Translations under genes and position numbers: made by a program
The notes under the pieces: generated by a model
Told to the model about the DNA's origin: nothing
Database searches by the model: none
What the model saw: only the letters and a program-made list of their open reading frames with translations
Shown here: positions 1-11,208 of the stretch, in pieces
Layout of the letters: every line of letters starts with the position of its first letter
Position numbering within the stretch: position 1 is the first letter of the stretch
NCBI RefSeq assembly: GCF_036013935.1
Contig: NZ_CP107902.1
Location: forward strand, 6,791,001 to 6,855,000
From: Streptomyces sp. NBC_00461
GTDB taxonomy: Bacteria > Actinomycetota > Actinomycetes > Streptomycetales > Streptomycetaceae
DNA length: 64,000 bases
Direction of reading: 5' to 3'

Positions 1-925
1 AGCCGTCCCAGAAGTTGAAGGTGCCGGCCACGTGCACGCCGCGCGCGTTCGGCGCCCACACGGAGAAGCGGGTGCCGGCCATGCCCTGGTGCGTCATCGG
101 GTGCGCGCCGAGCACCGTCCACAGTTCCTCGTGCCGGCCCTCGCCGATCAGGTGCAGATCGAGGTCGCCCAGCGTGGGCAGGAAGCCGTACGCGTCCTCG
201 GTGTCCTGGACCGTCCCCTCGTACGCCACCAGGATCCGGTAACCGGGGACCTCGGACAGGGGCAGCAGGCCGGAGAAGAACCCGTCCCCGTCGTCGTGCA
301 GCTCCGCCCGCAGGTCCCCGGCGACGACGCTCACGGACAGCGCGTACGGCCTGAAGACCCGGAAGGCGACCCCGCCGGGCACCTGGTGGGCGCCCAGCAC
401 CGTGTGCGGATCGTGGTGCGTACCGGTGAGCAGCCGCTCACGGTCACCGGCGCCGACGGCGGGGGAGACCGGCGAGTCGCCGACGGTCCCGACGGGCGCC
501 GTGCGGGACGCGAGCCGCTCCGGTACGGGTACGGGTGCCTTCGTCGTGGCCTTGGTGACGGGTTTCCTGGCAGCTGACTTCGCGGGTGGCTTCGCCGGTG
601 CCTTCTTCGCGATGGTCGTCTTCCTCGCGGCGGCCTTGGTCGCCACCGCTTTCTTGGCGACGGCCTTCTCGGCAGCGGTCTTCCCAGCGGTGGTCTTCTC
701 GGCGGTCGGCTTCTTCACCGCGGTCTTCTTCACCGCCGTCGTCTTCGTGGTCGCCTTCTTGACCGCGGGCTTCTCGGCCGGCGCCTTCTTCGCCGCCTTC
801 GCGGGCGCGACCGTCTTCTCCGCGGCCTTCTTCACCGCCTTCTTCACACTCTTCGCGGCTTTGGCGGCCTTCTCCTCGGCCTTCTTCTTCGGATCCGAAC
901 CGCTGGGCGTGGGGCGGGGGGTCAC
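1..925 (-). CDS. glgB: 1,4-alpha-glucan branching enzyme GlgB, N-terminal part (cut by window edge)
   Basis: Branching enzyme moves short 1,4-linked chains to 1,6 positions in cytoplasmic glycogen-like glucan. About 308 residues are visible. Residues 1 to about 115 form a Lys/Ala/Pro-rich tail with repeated AxKK, VKK and EK units. Then come the branching-enzyme N-terminal domains, recognisable from GTHHDPHTVLGAHQV, FRVFRPYA, and MTHQGMAGTRFSVWAPNARG (which leads into the second CBM48 module). The start is GTG at 923-925, with AGAGGAGG eight bases upstream. It lies 38 bp after mak and is the last visible gene of the glgE-treS-mak-glgB operon. The catalytic GH13 barrel lies outside the window. 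Family identity is secure. The tail is unusually long and basic, and its role is unknown. Confidence 0.93.
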   Translation of the reverse strand, partial: MTPRPTPSGSDPKKKAEEKAAKAAKSVKKAVKKAAEKTVAPAKAAKKAPAEKPAVKKATTKTTAVKKTAVKKPTAEKTTAGKTAAEKAVAKKAVATKAAARKTTIAKKAPAKPPAKSAARKPVTKATTKAPVPVPERLASRTAPVGTVGDSPVSPAVGAGDRERLLTGTHHDPHTVLGAHQVPGGVAFRVFRPYALSVSVVAGDLRAELHDDGDGFFSGLLPLSEVPGYRILVAYEGTVQDTEDAYGFLPTLGDLDLHLIGEGRHEELWTVLGAHPMTHQGMAGTRFSVWAPNARGVHVAGTFNFWDG

Positions 926-945
926 GGGCGGCGCCTCCTCTGCAA

Positions 946-975
946 AGGTCAGGTCACGTCAGGTCAGGTCAGGTC
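946..975 (-). repeat. Tandem AGGTC pentamer array across the mak stop
   Basis: Six consecutive 5-bp units on the plus strand, five AGGTC and one ACGTC. The mak TGA stop lies inside the array, and the array separates mak from the glgB ribosome binding site. It looks like slippage-generated sequence. No function can be read from it. Confidence 0.7.
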
Positions 976-2352
976 GGACACGGCGTAACGCTCTATCGCC
1001 GCCATCGGGACGGGCAGCCAGTCGGGGCGGTGGCGGGCCTCGTAGACGACCTCGTAGATCGCCTTGTCGGTCTCGTAGGCGCGCATCAGTACCGGGTCGG
1101 TGCGCGGATCGCGGCCGCTGACCTCCGCGTACCCGGAACAGTAGGCGGCCCGGCACGCATCGGCCCAGCCCCCTGCGTGCGATCCCGCCGAGTGGGCCGC
1201 GTAGTCGAAGGACCTGAGCATCCCCGCGATGTCCCGCACCGGCGGCTGCGGCATCCGTCGCTCGGCGAGTGGCCTGGACGGCTCGCCCTCGAAGTCGATC
1301 AGCCACCACTGCCCGGCCGGCGAGCGCAGACACTGCCCGAGGTGCAGGTCGCCGTGGATGCGCTGCGCGGTCCAGGTACGGCCCTCCGCGGCCAGGTCGG
1401 CCAGTGCCGTGAACGCGGAGTGCAGCGCGGGCGCGTGCGGACGCAGCGCGGGTACCGCCTGAGCGGCCACGTCGAGGCGTTCGATCATGCCGTCGGCCAG
1501 CATCTGCACCTGGGTGTGGCCCATCGTCATGGTCGGCAGCGCGCGGGCGAGCGCGGTGTGCACCTCGGCCGTGGCGCGCCCCAGGGCCTGCGCCTCGGCG
1601 CCGAAGTCCTCGCCCTTGGCCAGCTCGCGCAGCGCCAGCTCCCAGCCGTCCGAGGCGCCCTGCAGGAACGGCTGGAGCACGCCGAGCACACACGACTCCC
1701 CGGCAGGCTCCGCGGTGAGCCACGCGGTCGGAGCGGGCACCCGGGCACAGCCCTCGCGGGCCAGCGCCAGCGGCAGTTCCAGGTCGGGGTTGACGCCGGG
1801 CACGATCCGGCGCAGCAGCTTCAGGATGAACGTATCTCCGTAGACGACCGACGAGTTCGACTGCTCGGCGGTCACCATCCGGGGGACCAGTCCGGCGCGG
1901 ATCTCCTGGCCGGGCTCCCGCTCGAAGCGCAGCCCGCCGATGCGGGCCTGGGAGCGCAGCGCCTCCAGGAGCATCTCGGCGGGCCGGGGGTCGTACAGGG
2001 CGTCGTACACTGTGCGGCCGGCGAGCGGGCCCTCTTCCACGTGTCCGATCAGCGCGGGCGCGAGCCGGGGCGGCAGCGCCTCGCGCGCGCCTATCAGCAG
2101 CTGGTAGCAGTCGCCGGGGTGGGTCTCGGTGCCGAGCGCGAGCGGCTGATGGGCGCGCACCAGCAGATGGTAGAGGCCCAGCCGGGAGTCGGCCGGCAGC
2201 AGCTCGGTGGCCGCGACCAGCGAGAACCCGGTGACCGGGCGTCCCTTGCCCGCGAACCAGCGCTGTCGTGGCAGCCACTCGCGCAGCAGTGGATCCAGGG
2301 ACGCGAGCAGGCCAGGACTTGTCGTACCGGAAAGTGTGACAGTTTCCGCCAT
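964..2352 (-). CDS. mak: Maltokinase (Pep2), GlgE pathway
   Basis: ATP-dependent maltokinase converts maltose to alpha-maltose-1-phosphate, the donor used by GlgE. The 462 residues match the normal length for the family. The N-terminus carries LREWLPRQRWFAGKGRPV, typical of Mak. The C-lobe carries the aminoglycoside-phosphotransferase-like catalytic signatures IHGDLHLGQCL (catalytic Asp) and WWLIDFEGEP (metal-binding Asp). The ATG at 2350-2352 has AAAGGAA upstream. It sits between treS and glgB, so trehalose can flow through TreS to maltose, then Mak to maltose-1-phosphate, then GlgE to linear glucan, then GlgB to branched glucan. The 95-bp gap to treS holds a hairpin, so expression may be partly uncoupled from treS. 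Confidence 0.95.
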   Translation of the reverse strand: MAETVTLSGTTSPGLLASLDPLLREWLPRQRWFAGKGRPVTGFSLVAATELLPADSRLGLYHLLVRAHQPLALGTETHPGDCYQLLIGAREALPPRLAPALIGHVEEGPLAGRTVYDALYDPRPAEMLLEALRSQARIGGLRFEREPGQEIRAGLVPRMVTAEQSNSSVVYGDTFILKLLRRIVPGVNPDLELPLALAREGCARVPAPTAWLTAEPAGESCVLGVLQPFLQGASDGWELALRELAKGEDFGAEAQALGRATAEVHTALARALPTMTMGHTQVQMLADGMIERLDVAAQAVPALRPHAPALHSAFTALADLAAEGRTWTAQRIHGDLHLGQCLRSPAGQWWLIDFEGEPSRPLAERRMPQPPVRDIAGMLRSFDYAAHSAGSHAGGWADACRAAYCSGYAEVSGRDPRTDPVLMRAYETDKAIYEVVYEARHRPDWLPVPMAAIERYAVSDLT

Positions 2353-2400
2353 GGTGTCACATTCCTTTCCCCGGGTGGGCGGGGTGTTACTGATGCGTGC

Positions 2401-2435
2401 CCCGGGTGGGGCAGGGGAAACCGCCCCACCCCGGG
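2401..2435 (-). promoter_or_regulatory. Intercistronic GC-rich hairpin between treS and mak
   Basis: Arms CCCGGGTGGGGC (2401-2412) and GCCCCACCCCGGG (2423-2435) pair with one bulged base around a 10-nt loop. It lies in the only sizeable gap of the operon. There is no following T-tract, so partial attenuation or an RNA processing or stability element is more likely than a full terminator. This is inferred from sequence only. Confidence 0.45.
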
Positions 2436-2447
2436 TTCTGCGAGGTC

Positions 2448-4144
<1,697 letters not shown>

Positions 4145-4148
<4 letters not shown>

Positions 4149-6244
4149 GTTGTGGGTGACCCTCCGATCTGCGGGGTGGACGGTCGCAGGACGGTGAACA
4201 CGTGCGCGGGACGAGTGCCCGGTTCGAGGCGTACGTAATTCGCCCTGCCCCAGTGATAGGTCTCGCCGGTGAGCTCGTCGCGCACCGGCACCGACTCGTG
4301 CCATTCCAGGCCGAGTTGCGGCATGTCCAACGAGACCGTGGCCTCCTGGGTGTGGTGCGGGTCGAGGTTGGCGACCACCAGAACCGTGTTCGAGCCGCTC
4401 CGCTTCGAGTACGCGATCACCGCTTCCTGGTCCGCGTGGTGGAAGTGGAGGTTCCGCAGCTGCCGCAGGGCGGGGTTCGAGCGTCGGACGGTGTTGAGTT
4501 TGGTGATCAGGGGGGTGATGGTGCGGCCCTCGCGTTCGGCGGTCTCCCAGTCGCGGGGTTTGAGCTGGTACTTCTCCGAGTCGAGGTATTCCTCGCTGCC
4601 CTCGCGCAGGGGGGTGTTCTCGCACAGTTCGTAGCCGGAGTAGATGCCCCAGGTGGGGGAGAGGGTGGCGGCCAGCACGGCGCGCAGTTCGAAGGCGGGC
4701 CGGCCGCCGTGCTGGAGGAACTCGTGCAGGATGTCGGGGGTGTTGACGAAGAAGTTGGGCCGCATGTAGGCGGCCGTCTCGCCGGACAGCTCGGTGAGGT
4801 AGTCGGTCAGTTCCTGCTTGCCGGTGCGCCAGGTGTAGTAGGTGTAGGACTGCTGGAAGCCGGTCTGGGCCAGGGTGCGCATCATGGCGGGGCGGGTGAA
4901 CGCCTCGGCCAGGAAGATCACGTCCGGGTCGGTGGCGTTGATCTGGGCGATCACCCGCTGCCAGAAGACGACCGGTTTGGTGTGCGGGTTGTCGACCCGG
5001 AAGATCCGCACGCCGAGGTCCATCCACAGCCGCAGGACCCGCAGGGTTTCGGTGATCAGCCCGTCCAGGTCGGCGTCGAAGGCGATCGGGTAGATGTCCT
5101 GGTACTTCTTGGGCGGGTTCTCGGCGTAGGCGATGGTGCCGTCGGGGCGGTGGTGGAACCACTCGGGGTGTTTGGCCACCCAGGGGTGGTCGGGGGAGCA
5201 CTGCAGGGCGAAGTCGAGGGCGATCTCCAGGCCGTGGTCGGCGGCCTGGCGCACGAACCAGGCGAAGTCGTCGAGGGTGCCCAGCTGGGGGTGGACGGCG
5301 TCGTGGCCGCCCTCGGGGGAGCCGATGGCCCAGGGCACGCCGACGTCGTCGGGGCCGGCGGAGAGGGTGTTGTTGCGGCCCTTGCGGAAGGTGGTGCCGA
5401 TGGGGTGGATCGGGGGCAGGTAGAGCACGTCGAAGCCCATGGCGGCGATGGCGGGCAGCCGGCGGGCGGCGGTGCGGAAGGTGCCGTGCGGGACGGCGGG
5501 GGTGCCCTCGGAGCGGGGGAAGAACTCGTACCAGGCGCCGTACAGGGCGCGCTCGCGTTCCACCAGCAGCGGCAGGGTCTGCGAGGCGGTGACGAACTCG
5601 CGCAGCGGATGCCGGGCCAGCACCGCGTCCACCTCCGGCGTCAACGCCGCCGCGAGACGCGAGGCGGCGGGCAGGCTCTCGTCCCGCAGGGAGCCGACGG
5701 CGGCGAGGAGCACCTCACGGCTGCCGCCGCCCTTGGGAACCCCGGAGGCCGCGCGCTCGTAGAGCTGCGCACCCTCCTCCAGCACCAGATCCGTGTCCAT
5801 CCCCGCCGGGATCTTGATCTGCGCGTGGTGCCGCCAGGTGGTGACCGGGTCGCCCCAGGCCTCCACGGTGTACGTCCAGTGGCCGGGGGCGCCCGGGGTG
5901 ACGGTGACGCCCCAGCGGTCGGTGCCCGGGGCCAGCTCCCGCATCGGGGTCCAGGGGCCGGGGCGGCCTTCCGGGTCCTTCAGCACGACGTTGGCGGCGA
6001 CCGCGTCGTGCCCCTCCCGGAACACGGTGGCCGAGACCTCGAACGACTCGCCGGTCACGGCCTTGGCCGGCCGGCGCCCGTGCTGGACGACCGGGCCGAT
6101 GTCGAGGACGGGTATGCGTCCGATGTCGGCCCCGTCGCCCGCGGAGGGTGGCTCCGGGGCCGGCGGTGCGGCGTCGGCGGGACGCACGGGACGTGCTTCG
6201 GGCCCCCGAGTCGGGGGTGCTGACGAGTGGTGCGTGGCGGGCAT
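4145..6244 (-). CDS. glgE: Alpha-1,4-glucan:maltose-1-phosphate maltosyltransferase GlgE
   Basis: GH13_3 enzyme that extends alpha-1,4-glucan by transferring maltosyl units from maltose-1-phosphate. It has 699 residues. The first 45 or so are a low-complexity Pro/Ala-rich leader before [22 protein letters not shown], the start of the family fold. Active-site motifs seen: [18 protein letters not shown] (nucleophile Asp), [10 protein letters not shown] (acid/base Glu) and [14 protein letters not shown] 6242-6244 has AGGAG five bases upstream; an earlier in-frame ATG lacks this and lies in the leader. It is the first gene of the operon and overlaps treS by 4 bp. Confidence 0.97.
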
Positions 6245-6414
6245 GACCGCTCCTGTCCGCGTCAACGTGGGTGGGCGGATGGCTGTGGGGAGGTGGGTCC
6301 TGCGTGGAGTTTTCGTGGAGCACCTGAGGGGTGTCCCGAGGGAGCCTTCCCACCCTATTCGGGTGGGCAATCCGGCACTTTGTTAACTACTCACGCGTAT
6401 GTCTACACACAAGA
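6245..6414 (-). promoter_or_regulatory. Leader and probable promoter of the glgE operon
   Basis: Non-coding region between the subtilase terminator and glgE. On the minus strand, TTGTGT (near 6405) is followed after about 17 bp by TAGTTA (near 6385), a possible vegetative promoter. Closer to the gene, CCCACCC (6349-6355) and GGGTGGG (6361-6367) form a perfect 7-bp inverted repeat around TATTC, a candidate operator or leader hairpin. Neither assignment is tested. Confidence 0.35.
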
Positions 6415-6444
6415 CCGGCCCCGTTCGTGAACGAACGGGGCCGG
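6415..6444 (-). terminator. Intrinsic terminator after the subtilase gene
   Basis: Perfect 13-bp inverted repeat, CCGGCCCCGTTCG (6415-6427) and CGAACGGGGCCGG (6432-6444), with a 4-nt loop, 36 bp beyond the subtilase stop. There is no strong T-tract, as is common in Streptomyces terminators. It insulates the glg operon from read-through. Confidence 0.8.
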
Positions 6445-6480
6445 TGGCGGAACTCTTCTATGACGAGCCTGGCCTTGCGC

Positions 6481-7683
6481 CTACGAGGGCGGCACCTGCA
6501 GAAGCTCGTCGGGCGAGCCGAGACCCCGTCCGGAGACCTTCCCGGACGCCGCAAGTTTGACCAGGGCTTTGGAAACCTGGGCCGGCGTTGCCTTCGGATG
6601 GTCGGCCAGATACAGCGCGGCCGCCCCCGCCGCATGCGGCGAAGCCATCGACGTACCGGAGAAGGTCGCCTTGCCGGTGTTGCTCGCGTAGGACGCCGAG
6701 GTGATCGACACGCCCGGGGCGAACAGATCGACGGCCGGTCCGAAGTTGGAGAAGCTCGCCCGTGCGTCGTTCCTGTCGGTCGCGCCGACCGTGATGGCCT
6801 CCTTCACGTCCGCCGGCGAGTAGAGCGCGGCCGGCAGACCGTCGTTGCCCGCGGCAACGGCGTAGGTGACGCCCGACGCGATCGAGCTGCGTACGGCGGC
6901 GTCCAGCTGGGCGTTGTGGTAGCCGCCCAGGCTGAGGTTGGCGACCGCGGGCTTCCTCGCGTGCTTGGTCACCCAGTCGATACCCGCGATGACCTGCGCC
7001 GTCGTACCGGAACCGTCGTTGTCGAGGACCCGTACGGCGACGACCCCGGCCTGCTTGGCGACGCCGTACGTCGTGCCGGCGATGGTGCCGGCGACGTGGG
7101 TGCCGTGGCCGTTGCCGTCGGATGCGGTCCTGTCGTTTCCGACGAAGTCCCAGCCGTAGCTTGCCCGGCCGCCGAAGTCCTTGTGCGTGATGCGGATGCC
7201 GGTGTCGATCACGTACGCCGTCACCCCGCGGCCCGCGGACTCGGGCCAGGTGTAGCTCCTGTCCAGCGGCAGGCTCGGCTGGTCGATCCGGTCCAGGCCC
7301 CAGGACGGCGGGTTCTTCTGGGTGTGGTCAAGCGCCACACGCGTGTCCTGGACGACCGAAGCGACCCGGGAGTCGGCCGCGAGCCGCTTGGCCTGTCTCT
7401 CGTTCGCCCTGATCGCGTAGCCGTTGAGGACCGTGCCGTAGGTATGGCTGATTTTCGCCCCGTACTTCTCGGCGACGCCCTTTCCGGCCGCCGACGGAGC
7501 CTTCGTTCCCCCCTCAAGTGTCACCAGGTAACTTCCGCTGACGGAGCCGGGCTCTCCGGCGCCGAGTATCCGCCCCTCCGGTGCGGCGTGCGCGGGCAGG
7601 GTGATGGCCGAAAGTGCCGCGGTACAGGTCACCGCGGTCAGGCCCCCCGCCCAGCGCAGACGCCGTGTTCGCGTCCGTGCCAT
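6481..7683 (-). CDS. Secreted subtilisin-family (S8) serine protease
   Basis: Extracellular endopeptidase of 400 residues. A signal peptide is evident ([11 protein letters not shown], a hydrophobic core, then a cleavage site near LPAHAAP). An inhibitor-I9 propeptide follows (about residues 45-120, [10 protein letters not shown] to RVASVVQD). The S8 domain carries the Asp motif [12 protein letters not shown], the His motif [13 protein letters not shown] and the Ser motif [19 protein letters not shown] 7681-7683 is chosen because it begins the signal peptide and follows GAGGAGGGG; the frame extends further upstream without support. It is monocistronic, with its own terminator, and is divergent from glgP. 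It is a proteinase K/aqualysin-like subtilase without extra C-terminal domains. Confidence 0.95.
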   Translation of the reverse strand: MARTRTRRLRWAGGLTAVTCTAALSAITLPAHAAPEGRILGAGEPGSVSGSYLVTLEGGTKAPSAAGKGVAEKYGAKISHTYGTVLNGYAIRANERQAKRLAADSRVASVVQDTRVALDHTQKNPPSWGLDRIDQPSLPLDRSYTWPESAGRGVTAYVIDTGIRITHKDFGGRASYGWDFVGNDRTASDGNGHGTHVAGTIAGTTYGVAKQAGVVAVRVLDNDGSGTTAQVIAGIDWVTKHARKPAVANLSLGGYHNAQLDAAVRSSIASGVTYAVAAGNDGLPAALYSPADVKEAITVGATDRNDARASFSNFGPAVDLFAPGVSITSASYASNTGKATFSGTSMASPHAAGAAALYLADHPKATPAQVSKALVKLAASGKVSGRGLGSPDELLQVPPS

Positions 7684-7994
7684 CGTCCGAGTTCCCCTCC
7701 TCGACTCGGCGTACGGCAGCCTCCGGTCCCCGGGTGCACCCGGCGGTCGGCCGGTACGCCACATGCAGCCTCTCGTGCGGCGCAGAAGACCCACAAGAGG
7801 GCCTACAGGGGCGGAATCGGCCATGTCGGCCATGGCGGATGCGTGAAGGTTGCGCTGTTTTCCGGACTGTGTACAAGTGTGTGCCGCTCTTGGACGTGCC
7901 GTGGTTGCGGAGCCCTCCGCACCGATACCGTCGAGGGTGACGACGAGGCGCACAGCGTTGTGCGTCCGCACAGCGACACGCGTCGAGGTGGAAA
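7684..7994. other. Divergent intergenic region, subtilase/glgP
   Basis: 311 bp without a convincing gene. It must hold the promoters of both divergent neighbours. A relatively AT-rich stretch at 7845-7875 is a plausible promoter location, but I cannot fix -10 and -35 boxes. ORFs crossing it have no family signature and no good ribosome binding site. Confidence 0.4.
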
Positions 7995-10613
7995 GTGAAG
8001 GCGATCCGTCGATTCACCGTCCGACCCGTTCTCCCCGAACCCCTCCGGCCGCTCAGTGACCTGGCCCGCAACCTGCGCTGGTCCTGGCATGCGGAGACTC
8101 GCGACCTCTTCCAGTCCGTCGACCCCGAGCGCTGGGCCGCCTCGGACGGCGATCCCGTACGGCTCCTGGGGAGCGTGGCGCCCGCGCGGCTCGCGGAGCT
8201 GGCCGAGGACCACCGATTCCTGCGCCGTCTGGCGGCTGTCACGGACGACCTGGGCGACTATGTGACCGGCGAGCGCTGGTACCAGACCCATACCGGCGAA
8301 CTGCCCGCCGCCATCGCCTACTTCTCGCCCGAGTTCGGTATCACGGCCGCCCTGCCGCAGTACTCCGGCGGCCTCGGCATCCTCGCCGGCGACCATCTGA
8401 AGGCGGCCAGTGATCTCGGCGTACCCCTGATCGGCGTAGGCCTCCTGTATCGGCACGGCTACTTCCGCCAGTCCCTGTCCCGGGACGGCTGGCAGCAGGA
8501 GCACTACCCGGTGCTCGACCCCAACGAGCTGCCCGTCGCCCTCCTGGAGGAACCGGACGGCGCGCCCGCCCAGGTCTCCCTCGCCCTGCCCGGCGGCAAG
8601 CAGCTGCACGCCCGCATCTGGCTCGCCCAGGTCGGCCGTGTCCCGCTCCTGATGCTCGACTCGGACGTCGAGGAGAACGACCTCGGCGAGCGCGGGGTGA
8701 CCGACCGGCTCTACGGCGGCGGCAGCGAGCACCGGCTGCTGCAGGAGATGCTGCTCGGGATCGGCGGGGTCCGGGCGGTGCGGACGTACTGCCGGCTCAC
8801 CGGCCATCCCGCTCCCGAGGTCTTCCACACCAACGAGGGCCACGCCGGCTTCCTGGGCCTGGAGCGCATCGCCGAGCTCTGCGACGGCGGGCTGGACTTC
8901 GACTCCGCGCTGGAGGCGGTCCGCGCCGGGACCGTCTTCACCACCCACACGCCCGTCCCGGCCGGCATCGACCGCTTCGACCGCGAGCTGGTCGCCCACC
9001 ACTTCGGCGCCGCAGCCGAACTCCCGCGCATCGACGTCGAGCGCATCCTGCGGCTGGGCATGGAGACCTATCCCGGCGGCGAACCGAACCTCTTCAACAT
9101 GGCCGTGATGGGCCTGCGCCTCGGGCAGCGGGCCAACGGCGTCTCCCTGCTGCACGGCCATGTCAGCCGCGAGATGTTCTCCGGCCTGTGGCCGGGATTC
9201 GACCCCGACGAGGTGCCGATCACCTCCGTGACCAACGGGGTGCACGCGCCCACCTGGGTCGCGCCCGAGGTCTTCAGGCTCGGCGCCCGGCAGATCGGCG
9301 CCCAGCGCACCGAGGACGCGCTGACCGTCGGCGGCTCGGACCGCTGGGACGCGGTGGGGGAGATCCCCGACCAGGACATCTGGGAGCTGAGGCGGGTCCT
9401 GCGCGAGCAGCTGGTGGACGAGGTGCGCCGGCGGCTGCGGGCGTCCTGGCGCGGGCGCGGGGCCGGGACGGCCGAGCTGGGCTGGATCGACGGAGTCCTC
9501 GACCCGGACGTCCTCACCATCGGCTTCGCACGGCGCGTCCCCTCGTACAAGCGCCTGACCCTGATGCTGCGCGACCGCGACCGGCTGATGGACCTCCTGC
9601 TGCACCCCGAACACCCCATCCAGATCGTCGTCGCGGGCAAGGCGCACCCGGCGGACGACGGCGGGAAGCGGCTGGTGCAGGAGCTGGTGCGGTTCGCCGA
9701 CGACCCGCGCGTGCGCCACCGCATCGTCTTCCTGCCCGACTACGGCATGGCGATGGCGCAGAAGCTCTACCCGGGCTGCGACATCTGGCTCAACAACCCC
9801 CTGCGCCCGCTGGAGGCCTGCGGCACCTCCGGCATGAAGGCCGCCCTCAACGGCTGCCTCAACCTCTCCGTCCTGGACGGCTGGTGGGACGAGTGGTTCC
9901 AGCCCGACTTCGGCTGGGCGATCCCCACGGCGGACGGCACGGGAACCGATCCCGAGCGCCGCGACGACATAGAGGCCGAGGCCCTCTACGACCTGCTGGA
10001 ACAGCGCGTCGCCCCGCGTTTCTACGAGCGCGGGCAGCAGGGACTGCCCGACCGGTGGATCGAGATGGTGCGCCAGACCCTCACCCTGCTCGGGCCGAAG
10101 GTGCTGGCCGGCCGCATGGTCCGCGAGTACGTCGAGCGTCTCTACGCGCCGGCCGCCCATGCCCATCGCTCGATGGACCCCGACTCCGCGCGCGAACTCG
10201 CCGCCTGGAAGGCACGGGTGCGGGCCGCCTGGCACGGGGTCACCGTCGATCACGTGGAGACGTCCGCCGCCACCGCCACCGCGGAACTCGGCACGACGCT
10301 CGCCCTGCGGGTGCGGGTGGGCCTCGGCGAACTGGGGCCGGACGACGTGGAGGTCCAGGCCGTCTCCGGGCGCGTCGACCCGGAGGACCACATCGCGGAC
10401 GCGGCGACCGTCCCGCTGAAACCGGCGGGCGGCCCCGACAACGAGGGCCGATGGGTGTACGAGGGCCCGCTCTCCCTGGACCGCACGGGGCCCTACGGCT
10501 ACACGGTCCGCATCCTGCCCGCACACCGACTGCTGGCGTCCGGCGCGGAGTTGGGGCTGGTGGCGGTGCCCTCGGAGGAGACGGGGGAGGGGGCCGGGGT
10601 GCTGATGAGGTGA
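7995..10613 (+). CDS. glgP: Alpha-glucan (glycogen/maltodextrin) phosphorylase
   Basis: Releases glucose-1-phosphate from alpha-1,4-glucan by phosphorolysis, with PLP as cofactor. It has 872 residues of the type that begins with a DUF3417 module (MKAIRRFTVRPVLPEPLRPLSDLARNL) before the GT35 domain. Visible signatures are the glucan and substrate loops NEGHAGFLGLERI and HTPVPAGIDRFD, and the PLP-lysine region ACGTSGMKAALNGCLNLS near residue 620. The start is GTG 7995, after GAGGTGGAAA. It opposes the GlgE operon in net direction, so this neighbourhood can both build and degrade glucan. The 3' end is 7 bp from the convergent DUF1990 gene. Confidence 0.95.
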   Translation: MKAIRRFTVRPVLPEPLRPLSDLARNLRWSWHAETRDLFQSVDPERWAASDGDPVRLLGSVAPARLAELAEDHRFLRRLAAVTDDLGDYVTGERWYQTHTGELPAAIAYFSPEFGITAALPQYSGGLGILAGDHLKAASDLGVPLIGVGLLYRHGYFRQSLSRDGWQQEHYPVLDPNELPVALLEEPDGAPAQVSLALPGGKQLHARIWLAQVGRVPLLMLDSDVEENDLGERGVTDRLYGGGSEHRLLQEMLLGIGGVRAVRTYCRLTGHPAPEVFHTNEGHAGFLGLERIAELCDGGLDFDSALEAVRAGTVFTTHTPVPAGIDRFDRELVAHHFGAAAELPRIDVERILRLGMETYPGGEPNLFNMAVMGLRLGQRANGVSLLHGHVSREMFSGLWPGFDPDEVPITSVTNGVHAPTWVAPEVFRLGARQIGAQRTEDALTVGGSDRWDAVGEIPDQDIWELRRVLREQLVDEVRRRLRASWRGRGAGTAELGWIDGVLDPDVLTIGFARRVPSYKRLTLMLRDRDRLMDLLLHPEHPIQIVVAGKAHPADDGGKRLVQELVRFADDPRVRHRIVFLPDYGMAMAQKLYPGCDIWLNNPLRPLEACGTSGMKAALNGCLNLSVLDGWWDEWFQPDFGWAIPTADGTGTDPERRDDIEAEALYDLLEQRVAPRFYERGQQGLPDRWIEMVRQTLTLLGPKVLAGRMVREYVERLYAPAAHAHRSMDPDSARELAAWKARVRAAWHGVTVDHVETSAATATAELGTTLALRVRVGLGELGPDDVEVQAVSGRVDPEDHIADAATVPLKPAGGPDNEGRWVYEGPLSLDRTGPYGYTVRILPAHRLLASGAELGLVAVPSEETGEGAGVLMR

Positions 10614-10620
10614 GGCGGTC

Positions 10621-11139
10621 TCACGCCTCCGAGTAGGGAGCGCACATACGCCTCAAGGTGGCCCCGCACTTTCGTGCGTAGGCATGCTGAAGGCCGCGCG
10701 TCGCAGGTCCGCCCGCCCGGGCGTACCACTTCGCCGCGCGGCTGAACGCGTCCACGGTCAGCCACACGGTCCCGTCACCGGTACGGTCCACGACGAAGGC
10801 CTCCTCGCCGCACTCCGGGTGGCCGGCCAGCGTGCCGTACGCCCAGCCCGCGCGGCGGGGCTCCTCGACCGTGTAGACGATGCGGCACGGAGCCTTGATC
10901 ATCCCGGCGAGGGTGATGGTGACGTCGACTCCCTCGGTCGCCCGGTCCGCGCTCGCCTCGACGCCCACACCGAGTTCGCGGTGCATCTCCCAGGTCAGGA
11001 CCGCCTCGGAGGCTCTCTGGAAGGCCTTCTCACCCTCGCCTATGCGCGTGCGTACGCGCATCGGGTGGAAACCCGGTGGGCAGAAACCGCCGCGGCGGGT
11101 GCCGCCGACGTCGTCGTAGGTGAAGTCCTCCAGGCGCAT
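10621..11139 (-). CDS. DUF1990 family protein
   Basis: 172 residues. It begins with FTYDDVGGTRRG and PPGFHPMRVRTRIGEGEKAFQRA, the characteristic opening of DUF1990 proteins, and ends with GLQHAYARKCGATLRRM. It has no signal peptide or membrane span. The biochemical role is unknown; the fold is predicted to resemble START/SRPBCC-like ligand binders. I choose ATG 11137-11139 over an in-frame TTG nine bases upstream; neither has a strong ribosome binding site. The gene is monocistronic, with terminators or converging genes on both sides. Confidence 0.85.
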   Translation of the reverse strand: MRLEDFTYDDVGGTRRGGFCPPGFHPMRVRTRIGEGEKAFQRASEAVLTWEMHRELGVGVEASADRATEGVDVTITLAGMIKAPCRIVYTVEEPRRAGWAYGTLAGHPECGEEAFVVDRTGDGTVWLTVDAFSRAAKWYARAGGPATRGLQHAYARKCGATLRRMCAPYSEA

Positions 11140-11154
11140 GGGACACAAGAGTAG

Positions 11155-11191
11155 GGCGGCACCCGGGACAGCCTTCGTCCCGGGTGCCGCC
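11155..11191 (-). terminator. Intrinsic terminator after the first M4 protease gene
   Basis: Perfect 15-bp stem, arms 11155-11169 (GGCGGCACCCGGGAC) and 11177-11191, with a 7-nt loop, 17 bp past the protease stop. It has no T-tract. Confidence 0.8.
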
Positions 11192-11208
11192 CGCCGACCC
11201 CCCTCGGG

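Noticed and set aside
4149..5201. N-terminal extension of TreS overlapping glgE
   Set aside because: The same strand encodes GlgE in another frame with full family match. The extension has shadow composition, and TreS has a coupled ATG at 4148.
7803..10526. 907-residue minus-strand ORF opposite glgP
   Set aside because: It is a mirror of the glgP codon pattern (Val/Gly/Arg/His-rich), has no domain signature, and is antisense to a well-supported gene.
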